64,000 bases of DNA, taken from NCBI GenBank assembly GCA_002099365.1, contig MSED01000001.1, positions 2,046,001 through 2,110,000 on the forward strand, given 5' to 3'. Shown piece after piece: positions 11,166-21,465 of this stretch. Within the stretch, counting starts at the first letter, position 1. Each line of letters starts with the position of its first letter. Origin of the DNA: Phialophora verrucosa. Lineage: Eukaryota; Ascomycota; Eurotiomycetes; Chaetothyriales; Herpotrichiellaceae. The position numbers were made by a program, and so were the translations under genes. Below the pieces are notes generated by a model. The model had not been told where the DNA came from. It saw only the letters and a list, made by a program, of their open reading frames with translations, and did not search any database.

Positions 11166-11965
11166 AGAAGGATGTAAGAGGGAGGAATATGACTGGTGAT
11201 TCCCTGGCCAAGCAAAGCAGTTGGATTTCTATAATAGAAGAATCAAAAAACCTTTTCACTGGCTTCTAGATCGCTGGGTAGTGTCAACAACATTCCCTTC
11301 CAAATCCTACCTACCTGTCACAAATGCACAACAGAATCGCGACCATCTCATCGAACAAGCTTAGCGGACCCCCACTCAGTACACAGGGACTTTTTTTCTG
11401 CCCTCGATCCACCCCCACCCATCCACCTGAAGGGGTCTATTTGCCAAGTCGCCGTTTTACCTCCCAACCCTTTCTTTATTCGTAACAAGCTACATCAATG
11501 AGAACCTCGGATACGTTCACCGTTACGTCCGCGTCGGGAGGAAACATTATTACATATTACATACGTGGGCGATCGTGGGACCTTATCTCCGACAGTAAAC
11601 ACCAATCGACGTAGAACTAACGTTTAGGGACTTGGTTTGACATTTTGTAGATAAAGGATTGTGCTAAATCCAGATTAATCATTGTTTAGGACAAGTGTAT
11701 GGTTGTGAAATTTCGTTATTTTTATCTCGATTAGGATTGTACAATTGGTGAGAATTTCCCAGGATCTGCGCACGGGGAAAGGGCAGAAAGAGGACTCTTC
11801 TGAAGTCTCGGTATTATAAAAGGACGGGCGGACGCGATAAGTAGCGGATACTACTGACATCTGGGGTGTTATCGACACCAGAGCGAATCTTTAAAGAAAT
11901 CCCCCCCAAAAAAGGAGGACCCAGTAGGAAAAAGAAAGAAACAAGGAAAGAAAGAAAGGTCAACC
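11166..11965. other. Intergenic upstream of SDR
   Basis: 800 bases with no supported gene. AT-rich around 11540-11760. A poly-purine stretch (aaagaaagaaac type) runs directly into the following start codon, with a TATA box about 150 bases upstream. Confidence 0.45.
11815..11821 (+). promoter_or_regulatory. TATA box of the SDR gene at 11966
   Basis: The heptamer TATAAAA lies 145 bases before the start codon and fits a fungal TATA element. It is the clearest core promoter signal seen in the window; no mapping of the transcription start is possible from sequence. Confidence 0.5.
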
Positions 11966-12835
11966 ATGGCACCAACCTGGCTCATAACAGGCTCCTCCTC
12001 CGGCCTCGGTCTCGCCATGACCCGGTACGCCCTCTCCCAGGGCCACAACGTGATCGCGACATCGCGCGACCCCTCCAAAACGCCGGACCAAGTGCGCGAA
12101 ATCACCTCCCACGCCACCGGCCGCTGGCTGACCCTGGACGTGACATGGCCGAAACTCCGGATCGAAGAATTCGTCCGACAAGCCTGGACCGAGTTCGACA
12201 ACGAGGGAATCGAAATCCTGGTCAACAACGCCGGGTACAGTCTGTTGGGTGCGGCGGAGGAGATCCCCGAGGACGGGGCGAAGAGGCAGTTCGAAGTGAA
12301 TTTCTGGGGCGCCATCAGGATGACGCAGGCTTTATTGCCTCTGATGCGTGGCCGGGGCAAGGGGACGGTCATCAACATCTCCAGCGTGGCGGCGCCGGAT
12401 CCGCTGCCCACTTGCGCCATCTACTCGGCCAGCAAGTGCGCGCTGGAAGCCTGGTCCGAGAGTCTCTCCAAGGAAGTGGCCTGTCTGGGCGTCCGGGTCC
12501 TGGTGGTCGAGCCCGGCGGCTTCCGCACCAACTTCTTCAGCAAGGAGGCGCTGCAGATCGTCCCGCCCGCCGATCCGGCGTATCAAGTGGCCGAGGAACC
12601 GGTGGGTCGGACGCTGGGGAAGTTCGGGAGCATCGACACGGGAAAATTGGGGAATCCGATGACGGCGGCGCAGCGGATTTTCGAGGTCGTGGTTGGAGTT
12701 GGGTTTGGGGAGAGGCTGGGTAATGTTTTGAGGCTGGCGCTGGGCGCGGACTGTTACGAACGCGTGGTCAGGAGTCATGAGGCCAGAGGGAGGGAGTTGG
12801 AGGGGGTGAAAGAGGTGGCCTTCAGCACAAGTTGA
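11966..12835 (+). CDS. Classical short-chain dehydrogenase/reductase, NADP-type
   Basis: Intronless, 289 residues, start in a good context after an A-rich leader. Motifs: T-G-S-S-S-G-L-G at residues 8-15, an arginine after strand 2 (ATSRDP) pointing to NADP(H), N-N-A-G near 90, catalytic S in NISSV and Y-S-A-S-K near 154-158, and P-G-G-F-R-T-N after strand 6. Length and the sequence FRTNFF match the fungal group of classical SDRs of about 280-290 residues often annotated as oxidoreductases of unknown substrate. It acts on a carbonyl or hydroxyl group. It is convergent with the acetoacetyl-CoA synthetase gene, separated by only 175 bases. Confidence 0.9.
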   Translation: MAPTWLITGSSSGLGLAMTRYALSQGHNVIATSRDPSKTPDQVREITSHATGRWLTLDVTWPKLRIEEFVRQAWTEFDNEGIEILVNNAGYSLLGAAEEIPEDGAKRQFEVNFWGAIRMTQALLPLMRGRGKGTVINISSVAAPDPLPTCAIYSASKCALEAWSESLSKEVACLGVRVLVVEPGGFRTNFFSKEALQIVPPADPAYQVAEEPVGRTLGKFGSIDTGKLGNPMTAAQRIFEVVVGVGFGERLGNVLRLALGADCYERVVRSHEARGRELEGVKEVAFSTS

Positions 12836-13010
12836 AGATCGATGAATTCCGTGATATATGGCCTTGTGATAGTTCTTCCTGGGGATGAAGTGATAGTGCT
12901 TCCTTGAAAAGGGACCCAATTGCTTTTTTCCGGAGGTCTTGAGCCTCCAAGGTAGTCCAAAAAAGACCATTCGACGACAACCATTCTGTTCTCGTTTTCC
13001 CCTCTCTTCT

Positions 13011-15755
13011 CTATAGCTTTACTCCAGGCACTTCAGTCTCCCTGACCACCTTCTCAATCTGATAAAACGGCAAAAACCACGCCAACATCTCCCGCTCCTC
13101 CTTCGCCACCTTCAGTCTCCCCAAAGCGTCCCTTCCCCCCGACACCACAGCCTTGACCTGGATCTCCAACTTCTTCCCGTTCGCATTATACGGCACCTCG
13201 GGGACCCGAAAGATATAGGCCGGGACGTGTCTCCGACTGAGGTCGCGGGCGATCTGTTGACGGATCTGGCGTTCGAGGTCGTGGTCAAGTTTCCAACGAT
13301 GATGCGTGTCGTGGCGGTACGAGGGGGTGCATTTGACGAAGAGCAGGACCCGCTCGACTGGGTCGAAGTAGGGGGCTGGGGTGCGCTGTTGGCCGACGAC
13401 GCAGGCGTCAGACACAAACTGGGAGAAGCGAGGCGCGAGGAGGACATTGTAGATTTCTGAGCTCCCGAAGCGGACGCCGGAGGGGTTCAGCACACCATCT
13501 CTATACTCTGGTCAGCTCACTTGAACACGGGAAAGGTTTGTTTAGTTTAATAGTCAAAACCTACGATCGTCCAAGGATGCTAATCCCTTTGGTATCGGGA
13601 TCCACCTTTGCGAAATCACCGTGGGTCCAAACATCTATTGAGAAGTCAAGCGTTAGCCTAGCATAAATAGCAGAGCGGGGGGTACGAGGAGAGAAAAGGC
13701 CTTACGAGGATATCCGGCAAAATAAGCGTTAAAGTACCTCTTCCGCCCAGGATCTTTCAACAGCATCACCGGCATATTAGGAAACGGCCGACGACAAACC
13801 AACTCCCCACTCTGTCCGTCCTCCACCTCCGTGCCGTCGGGCCCGAATACGGCAACGTCGCACCCCAGAGCTTTCGTCGAGCATTGTCCCGGATACGAAG
13901 GCAGGGTGGGGGTGCCGTTGACGAGGGATCCACAGAGTTCGGTTCCTCCGGACATGTTGATCTGGCAGATTGGACCGAAGGCGTCCACGAGCCACTTGGC
14001 GAGGGGGACCGGAAGGAGTGCGCCGGTGGATATTACCGTGTGGAGGTGAGGAGTGAAGGATTCTGCCATTATGTTAGTCTGAACGTCTCTGGCCTCTTGT
14101 ACAGGGTCGTATTACTGGGTTTCAAGTTGAGTTGTTGCAGTTCGGAAAAGTATCTAGGTCCGGCGCCGAAGGATGTGATTCTGTGCCCGTCGATGTAACT
14201 AATCAGTCTCTCTTTCGTCTCGAGTACATCAACTTACCTATGAGAGAAGATGGCCTTTAGAAAACCCTCGGCGCTGGGAAAGAATGGGCTGCCATCGTAC
14301 AACACCATCTTCGCTCCGGCAAGCAGGGATCCGAGTGAAATGTTCCAAAGAGTCCATCCGATCTGGTGGTTCAGGAGTGTCAGAGATGAAACTACCATGC
14401 AGAGAAATAGGGCCATAAACTCACTCCGCTATAGTGAAAGTGCATATCGTCTGGCCCCAGGTTGTGGTGTAGAACGTGTTCCTTCAGTCCATTCAGGACC
14501 AACCCCTGGACACAAAGGTTAGAACAAGATGACAGAAGAGGAAAGCTACATACGCCGTGGGAATGGACGATGCCCTTGGGAGCCCCGGTGGTTCCCGAGG
14601 AGAACATGACGACGAAGGGAGTCGAGAACTCGACGCGGTCAAACTCGAGGCTGGCTCCTGTTGCGCGACCTAGAAATATATCTAAGGCAACACTTTAGAA
14701 GGAACGTCAGCGAAGGAGCCTCATCCTCGAAATGGCATCGACAGCTCCTCACGTACCATGCGGCATCTGATTTCCATGCTCCAATGTCGGTAATTATAAG
14801 CTCACAGCTTCTGTTGCTTAACTTCCCGAAAGCATTAGCGATCTTGTCGCTGATGTCAATTCTCTTCCCGTTGTACGAATACACCGTCTCAGCAATTAAG
14901 AGCCGTGGCTCGAGAACCTTGAGCCGATCTTCGAGTGCTTTATCGCCAATGTCGGTCGCAAACGAAGAGAAGACGGCCCCCACTGCGCCGGTCGCCAGAA
15001 GCAGAGCCAGGGATCCGACGTTGTTGCCACCGACGACTGCTCCAATGCTTCAGCGGTGTGTAGGTGGGATAAAGCAACCGAAAAAGAGAAAGAAAAAGGA
15101 AGAAAAGAAAAGGACTGACGTACGTACGACAACCTCGCCCTTTCGCAATCCAGACGCCTTCAAAGCATCAGCGTGCCTCCTCACGAGCTCTTCCAAGTCC
15201 TGCCACGTATAGATCTCCGGGCTCCCCATATTGTCTTCTCGCATGTTGACGATCGCGGTACCAGTTCGTTTCCTACCCAGGACGTTCTCCGCGAAATTGA
15301 TCTTCGCACCCTCAAAGAACTTTGGAAATTCGTCGATGCGCGCATCGTCGTCAACCGCCTTTGCAAGGGGGAAAAATGGGCTCCAGGTCAGTGATGTGTC
15401 ACAGCAGAAATAGAGATGTCCGAAGGCTCAAATTTGCCCATACCTGTGCTGGCTTGTTCGATCCAATGACCTGCAAATAGTCCCAGAAACTTGACCAGAA
15501 ATCGCTCATACGGGTGACCGAGAACTTGTGCAGGTCGCTGTAGCTAGCTGTGCCATGTCTCATGAGCCAGTGTTGGTTTTGACGAACGCATTGCACAACC
15601 GTGTCTTGCAATCTCGCGGAGCTGGTGGTTCTTTTGGATGTTGTCAACTTACCGAACTTGACCTGATATTTCCTGCTCAGATAGTCCTGAAAGTCGTGCA
15701 GCCTTGTCCGCAGATCCGGGGGCGGCCTGTATGCTGGTACCGGTGCCGTAGCCAT
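13011..15755 (-). CDS. Acetoacetyl-CoA synthetase (ANL superfamily)
   Basis: Eleven exons join in frame to 682 residues: 15755-15653, 15547-15444, 15358-15124, 15036-14757, 14692-14554, 14505-14425, 14362-14238, 14180-14116, 14062-13706, 13634-13565, 13500-13011. The N-terminal part (SDFWSSFWDYL) and F-F-E-G-A-K-I-N-F-A-E-N-V-L match the acetoacetate--CoA ligase family. The AMP-binding P-loop S-S-G-T-T-G-A-P-K-G lies at 272-281; W-T-H-G-D-F, the hinge aspartate in L-G-R-S-D-G-V and N-P-S-G-V-R-F-G-S-S-E-I-Y follow; the adenylation lysine is K629 in N-A-N-G-K. The enzyme activates acetoacetate (or a similar 3-oxo acid) to the CoA ester with ATP in the cytosol. Eleven exons for one enzyme is more fragmented than its neighbours. 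In this region it may activate a short keto acid released by ring cleavage. Confidence 0.92.
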
Positions 15756-16541
15756 GGTTGAAGGCGCAGGCTATAGAGCTCGACGTCAAATGATGGGGAG
15801 GGGTCAATATGGAGTTTTCTTTCCAGCAAACATCGAGCCAACGACTGAATTCTACGACTGAATTTTAACGCTCACCTTGTAATGCGTGGGCCGAGATAGC
15901 TCGGTACAGCTCGATCGAATGTCGAGCGGTAGAGCCGTGGAAATTGCACTAGCTTGAGCACATGCGTGAATGAGTTTAAACGAGGAGAACATGCATCAAT
16001 CATGGATATTATTTGCGATAGCCGACACTATCGATGCCGGTCAACAACCCGGCTCTTGCCGTCCGGCATCTTGGCGGAGCTTTTATCATCGCTCCATAGT
16101 AGATCGATTCTAGAGTCAACTTTGCCAGAGTCAGTAGGCAAAGTCGGTTTCAAGGTTAGCATGATGTACGTCTGTCAGCAAAGGTCGGCCTCTGCTGCGA
16201 ATGGGTTCAAGACAGGTGGGTCCCTCCGCTGAGCGGGCAGAAGAAACGGCGAGCTCACCCAGGCACCAGATCCCAAGGAAATTGGTCACTAAATCCGTCT
16301 GGAGCTAAATCAGGCACAGAGCAGAGGGATCATCACTTTTCAGCACCCCCGGACACTCGGTTCAACTCATTTTGATGCTTGAGGTGCTTCCAGGTCTGTG
16401 GTTGAATGTAGGCACGATATCCTATACTACTCAGAGGCGGCAAACCACACATGCTCATCCACCGTCACATCCAGCAACGTATGTTTTGAAGTCACCGTCT
16501 CCAGGAAACCATCGTCGCTCAACCTATAAGCAGAGGTCAAG
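15756..16541. other. Divergent promoter region AACS / SDR
   Basis: 786 bases between divergent start codons, so a shared control region is possible. No gene and no clear palindromic operator recognised by eye. Confidence 0.45.
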
Positions 16542-17318
16542 ATGCCGGTAGCGATCGTGACGGGGGCAGCACGCGGGATCGGCAAGGCGATATCCCTCCA
16601 GCTGGCCGAAGACGGCTTCGACGTGGTCCTTGTCGACATGCCCATGCGGTCGCGCGAGCTCGACCAAGTCAAATCCCAAATCGCCCAACAAGGCCGACGG
16701 GCGCTGTGCATCCACGCGGACGTGAGCAAAGAGTCCGACGTCAAGACCATGGTCGCCTCGACCGTGCAAGAACTAGGCCAGTTGAACGTCTTCGTCGCGA
16801 ACGCGGGAATCGTCAAGCCCAACCGCCTCTTTGACCAGACCGTCGCCGAGTGGGACGACGTGCTGGCCGTCAACGCGCGTGGCATGTTTCTGTGCTACCG
16901 CGAAGCAGGCCGGCAGATGATCGCGCAGGGCCACGGCGGCAAGATCATCGGTGCCTGCTCGAACTCGAGTTTCCGCCCCTCGGTCTCCGGCGTCGCGTAC
17001 TCGGCAAGCAAGTGGGCGGTCCGGGGCCTGACGCAGGTCGCCGCTCTCGAGCTCGCGCAGCACGGCATCACCGTCAACGCGTACTGTCCCGGTCCCGTCG
17101 AGACGGACATGTGGACCGAGATTGACGCGAACGTCACGCAGCACACCGGCGCGCCCCGGGGGTCGACGTACGAGCAGGCCGTGCAGACGCGCATGGCGCT
17201 GAAACAGAGGCTGACGCCCGAAGATATCGCGTTGACGGTCAGTTTCCTGGCCGGGCCGAATTCGCGGAACATCACGGGACAGAGTCTGTTGGTTGACGGC
17301 GGGATGTATTTCAGCTGA
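16542..17318 (+). CDS. Short-chain dehydrogenase, diacetyl/acetoin-reductase-like
   Basis: Intronless, 258 residues, the normal size of a tetrameric classical SDR. Motifs: T-G-A-A-R-G-I-G at residues 7-14, aspartate after strand 2 (VLVDMP) indicating NAD(H), V-A-N-A-G-I, catalytic S-N-S-S and Y-S-A-S-K-W near 153-157, P-G-P-V-E-T-D-M-W, and the C-terminal S-L-L-V-D-G-G-M-Y-F. This ending and the T-D-M-W element are typical of the acetoin (diacetyl) reductase and sorbitol-dehydrogenase-like branch. It would interconvert a vicinal keto/hydroxy compound or a related ketone. It is divergent from the acetoacetyl-CoA synthetase gene. Confidence 0.9.
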   Translation: MPVAIVTGAARGIGKAISLQLAEDGFDVVLVDMPMRSRELDQVKSQIAQQGRRALCIHADVSKESDVKTMVASTVQELGQLNVFVANAGIVKPNRLFDQTVAEWDDVLAVNARGMFLCYREAGRQMIAQGHGGKIIGACSNSSFRPSVSGVAYSASKWAVRGLTQVAALELAQHGITVNAYCPGPVETDMWTEIDANVTQHTGAPRGSTYEQAVQTRMALKQRLTPEDIALTVSFLAGPNSRNITGQSLLVDGGMYFS

Positions 17319-17899
17319 GTGGGAAAATAGAGACAAACTAAAATGACAAGGAGAGAGAAAAAGGCTGAAAATATGTCTCAAACCACAGGTTTCTCGTTTC
17401 TTTTCATAATTGATGCCGAGTGATATTGACCCAGAAAAGGTTTCTTAAATATTTCCGTCAAGCATAGAAGGATATACGATCCCCAGCAATATACTAAACA
17501 TATACAGCCCTGGCTTTCCCCAGGGTCCTTGATAGACCAACCAGTCAACTTTTCCACCCTGTCAATGTGCTTCCCAGTTTGACACAAGGGATTCGGGACT
17601 CACTGAATACTCTACGCCCCAGTCCATGTGCTACGCTGTCATGCCTATCCACCAAAGAATGTTGTTTGTGAGAGGAAAGTCTGGTTTATTTATTTTGAGG
17701 GACAAAAGTTGATGTGTTGAGTTTCATCACTTGTTGGTAATGGAACATACGTCGCTATATAGAGTTTTCACGACAAGCAGATACGAATAAAAAAGAGAGA
17801 AAAGAGAAGAGTATCCAATCATCCAAGGTGTAATACCTCGATACAATCATTCCATTCGCAGTCGTCGTTTCCTGGACAAGACGATTTATGTATATAAAT
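17319..17899. other. Convergent intergenic
   Basis: 581 bases between converging genes, AT-rich in places, presumably 3' UTRs of both. No gene seen. Confidence 0.45.
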
Positions 17900-20289
17900 C
17901 TAGACCTGCCCCGATACCTGCCCATTGACATGTTCGACGGACTCCTTGACGCCATTAGCCTTGAAAACCAGCTCATCAGTCTTCTTTGGTGTTGTCGATG
18001 TCGCTGACAGAATCAGCGCCCCCGGTGCATCTCTGGTGCCAAGATAATAAGAGACGTCTCTCCCATCATATTCTCGCGTCGTAAAGCCATTGCCCAGGAA
18101 CCCGAACGGATTACCGCTCTTATATCTTATGTCGTAGTCTTCGTAGCGCGGCCGAGTCAGTAGTTCAAAGTACAGCAGCCTCGATCCGGGCCACATGGCC
18201 AGCGGGCCGTCTTCTTTGCCCTGCTTGAACCAGCTGCGACATCCCGAGGCCCAGGCGGTGCGGCGGAGGTAGAGGTCCGCGTGTTCGACGAAAGCGTCGC
18301 ACGCGGCGCGGCGAGGGGCCATGGCAGTGATGTTTTCGGTTTGGATCTTTTGGATCAGTTGGATAAAGTGGCGCATGAGGAGCTCGATAATGGGCAGGAA
18401 TGAGCCGTGGCCTAGTGGGCCGTAGGCACCGGTAACAGTCCAGTAATTTGGTACTATAGAAAGTCAGAACATATTGCTCCCTGCCTTGTTGCTTGCGCTT
18501 TGTGAAGCCACGACTCGGACTGGACTTACTTTCGGGTATCCCGATAGACAAATACGATACTGGCTTCTCTTTCTGTATGTCTTGGACGTTCTTGCCTCTC
18601 GCCACGATGGGAAAGCGAGGGACCCACGACGTGTTGAATCTGTCAATTACACGATAAATCAGTGCCGGTTCATGATGGACTCAATGGTAAAAGTGCTTAC
18701 CCTGTAGCACAGATGATAACATCGACCTCGTGTTCCTGTCCTTCGTGATCGACGAAGCCTTTCGAGATGACTCTTTGCATTTCTTTGCTAAAGGTCGTGA
18801 CGTGCGGAAGGGTCAGGGCTTCCAAGAATCCGTTTCCTGGCTGTTGGGTCATGAGCAAAGGGACACTTTGAAACAAGAAAGGGATTTGAAGAAAAAAGAA
18901 AACATGATTCTTACCGTTGGTCGCCTACAACCTACGCCGAAGGTTGTGGGAACAATCATGTCGATCAGATCCTTGCGTCCATTCAGCTTCTCGTGCATTT
19001 GTCGTGTGGAAAACTGGGATGGGAATGATGCATTAGTTATTGCCCTTCCACAATCACCTATATCTGGGGTTTCAACGGCATACTTCCTTTGCTTCTTGCG
19101 CTTCAGGCGTACCGGTCAGAATAAACTTAAACCGCTGGTTGAGTTCGTCTTCAATGGCCTTGGTGTAGGCCACATAATCTGGAAATTTCTCAGCAAAGTC
19201 TCGTTTTTGTTCTTCCGTGTCTGCAAAATGCCATCAGCTTTATTGGTCATGACTCGCGGCGGCAGGAAGAGAATACCGACATTGAAAGTTTCCGCCGTTT
19301 AAGCCGGCATACTGCTGAGCGAATCCGGCCGTAATCCATGTTGGCGAGCGGACCCAGGTATATAGTTTTTGGACCCTGGGCGCGATGTTTGCCGTCACTT
19401 GGATGCCGCTGCTTCCAATGCCGATAACGGCAACCCGTTTATTGTCTAAAGTGGTGCTCACCGGGTAGTTTGCCGTGTGACAAAGTGTGCCTTGAAACGT
19501 GTCGAGTCCTTCGATCTCTGGCCATTTCCAGTTGCTAGACACGCCCATTAATCAAAGACTTCGATTATAATATCCAAGCTGGGGGATTTTCTTACTTCAG
19601 TACTCCTCCACCATTGATGAGGACCTCAGCCTGATCAACAAATACCTCGCTTGTCAGTAGGTCTTTGACCTGGACGTTCCACAACCCGTCATCTTCGTCC
19701 CAGGTCGCCCCGATGATCTCATGGTTCAATTTCATGTACTTGCGCAGCTGGAACCGCTCGACAACTTTGGCAAAATATTCCCAGATCTCTTCTGAGTATG
19801 AGTAAAAGTGCGACCAGTCCGGTTTTCGCGCCCAGGTAAACTGTTACCAACTTAGATACGGGTTGAGTAGGACACTGGAGGAGGACAACATACTTGATAG
19901 TTCACAGAAGGGATATCGCACGCACACCCTGGGTATCTGCAATACAAAACACATCAGTTTGGCCGAAGGACTTTCGTGTCGAATCCAACAAATCGCCAGT
20001 CTCACCTGTTCTCCAGCCATGTGCCCCCAATATCCGGGTTTTTGTCGTAGCATACCCATTCTACGTTGTTCAGCGACTCGGCCGCGAATTTCGAGAAGCA
20101 GATCCCCGACGCGCCTGCTCCGATGTGGATGATTCGGACGGGTCGTTCTGTGCCAGATAGCTGCTCTTGAATGCGATATCCGCCGGCACTCTGTCGAGGC
20201 CAGCCATACCGATCTGGAAGGGCTTCGAGATCTCGATTAATCCGAGCTATTCTCTCTCCGGCGGCGGAGTTTTCTGTGATAGAGCCCAT
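17900..20289 (-). CDS. Baeyer-Villiger-type flavin monooxygenase 1
   Basis: Nine exons give 621 residues: 20289-20006, 19936-19894, 19840-19596, 19534-19281, 19220-19084, 19013-18915, 18840-18701, 18639-18530, 18453-17900. The FAD-binding G-A-G-A-S-G is at 57-62, followed by G-G-T-W-L-E-N-R-Y-P-G-C-A-C-D-I-P-S. The NADPH-binding G-I-G-S-S-G is at 229-234. The class fingerprint FxGxxxHxxxW(P/D) appears at 204-215 as F-Q-G-T-L-C-H-T-A-N-Y-P: the tryptophan is replaced by tyrosine. The ATG motif (I-I-C-A-T-G-F) is present in the C-terminal half. The enzyme would insert oxygen next to a ketone, giving an ester or lactone, or oxidise a soft heteroatom. It is divergent from the Zn2Cys6 regulator gene, whose other side carries a second such monooxygenase. 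Confidence 0.88.
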
Positions 20290-21465
20290 ATTATGTTGTG
20301 TCTGCTTGCTAAGAGCAAGAAGTGGACAGAATCAGATGTCGGTGCGTGTTGGGCACCCTCAAAGCAAACATCAACATATGTAACGTCCTTGAGATAACCC
20401 TCGACCGTGATGTATATATTGTTCGATGCTCCTATAGTCGTTGAGTCTGTATACTTCCTCCACTGTTCGAGAGAGACGTTTTCGAACTCTCGGCTTTGAG
20501 TGGATCCTACGCACAGCATGACCGGGCACAATATCACCAGACTTGACCGAACCGCATGGTCGACCTATCTGATGCGGAAATGGTTGCGTGAGTGGTTGCT
20601 ACTGTCTCTCAACCACAGATTCTCAGGGAAGGGTGGCCAAGACGGCGTCTTGAATACATCAAGCACCCGAGCCGCATCTGCAAAGGTGTCCTTTGACCTC
20701 TTCCAGTCCATTTCAAGATGCGATCAACCAATCGCGTGGATATAGCGTGAACGAATGGGGTACGTTTTCGATGGCGACATTGCCCATCCATGTCCAGGGA
20801 TCCACGGCATGAACCATAGATCAGCCAGAGTCAGGTGGGAAGGGCAGCCCTCTGCCTTAGATCTCATCGATAAGCAGGGCCAGGACGCGTGGTCACTCCG
20901 CGGACTACGGTTTCCTACCTGCCTGATATTTCGAGTGATCAATCTTAGTGATGGTCGACTCTCATAGAGGACACGAAATCGTAAAGAAAGCTTCAAGAGA
21001 AACAACGAGATCGAATCTATACAAGATTTTAGACCCCTGTTTGACTCCGGAGCGACGTATAGGCAGCAAGGCAAGATTGAAGCCTGCATAGTTTCGTTGG
21101 ACGAAGAATACTTGTCTCGCTGCAGGGAGTAGCTTAGAAGCGAAAAGGTAAAGACCAAGGTAGCCTCTGGAACTGAGCCTGGAGCCATCCTGCCAACCGG
21201 CCCGATATTGGCCCCAAGGCCCAGGGGACCTCCTTAGCCACCCCCTCCCCCACGACTGCCTCCCCGGGCCCTCGTTTACAGCTTAGTCATGCGGAGCCCC
21301 GTATATTGCGGGGTGTTGGACCGGAGCACTCCGAGTTCTCCTGGCATGCATTTGCGCGCTTAGCGTTGAGATGCCAAAAAAGTAGTTTCGTCTTCAGCTT
21401 TGCATCTAGTCATTGTCGTTCTCGAGCCCATCCGTCCTGCTCACAATTCAGAATAAAATACTTGA
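20290..21465. other. Divergent promoter region monooxygenase 1 / regulator
   Basis: 1.18 kb between divergent start codons. Several GC-rich CGG/CCG triplets occur (for example in ctccgcggactacgg near 20896-20912), the half-site type bound by Zn2Cys6 proteins, but none forms a convincing spaced pair by eye. No gene supported. Confidence 0.45.
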
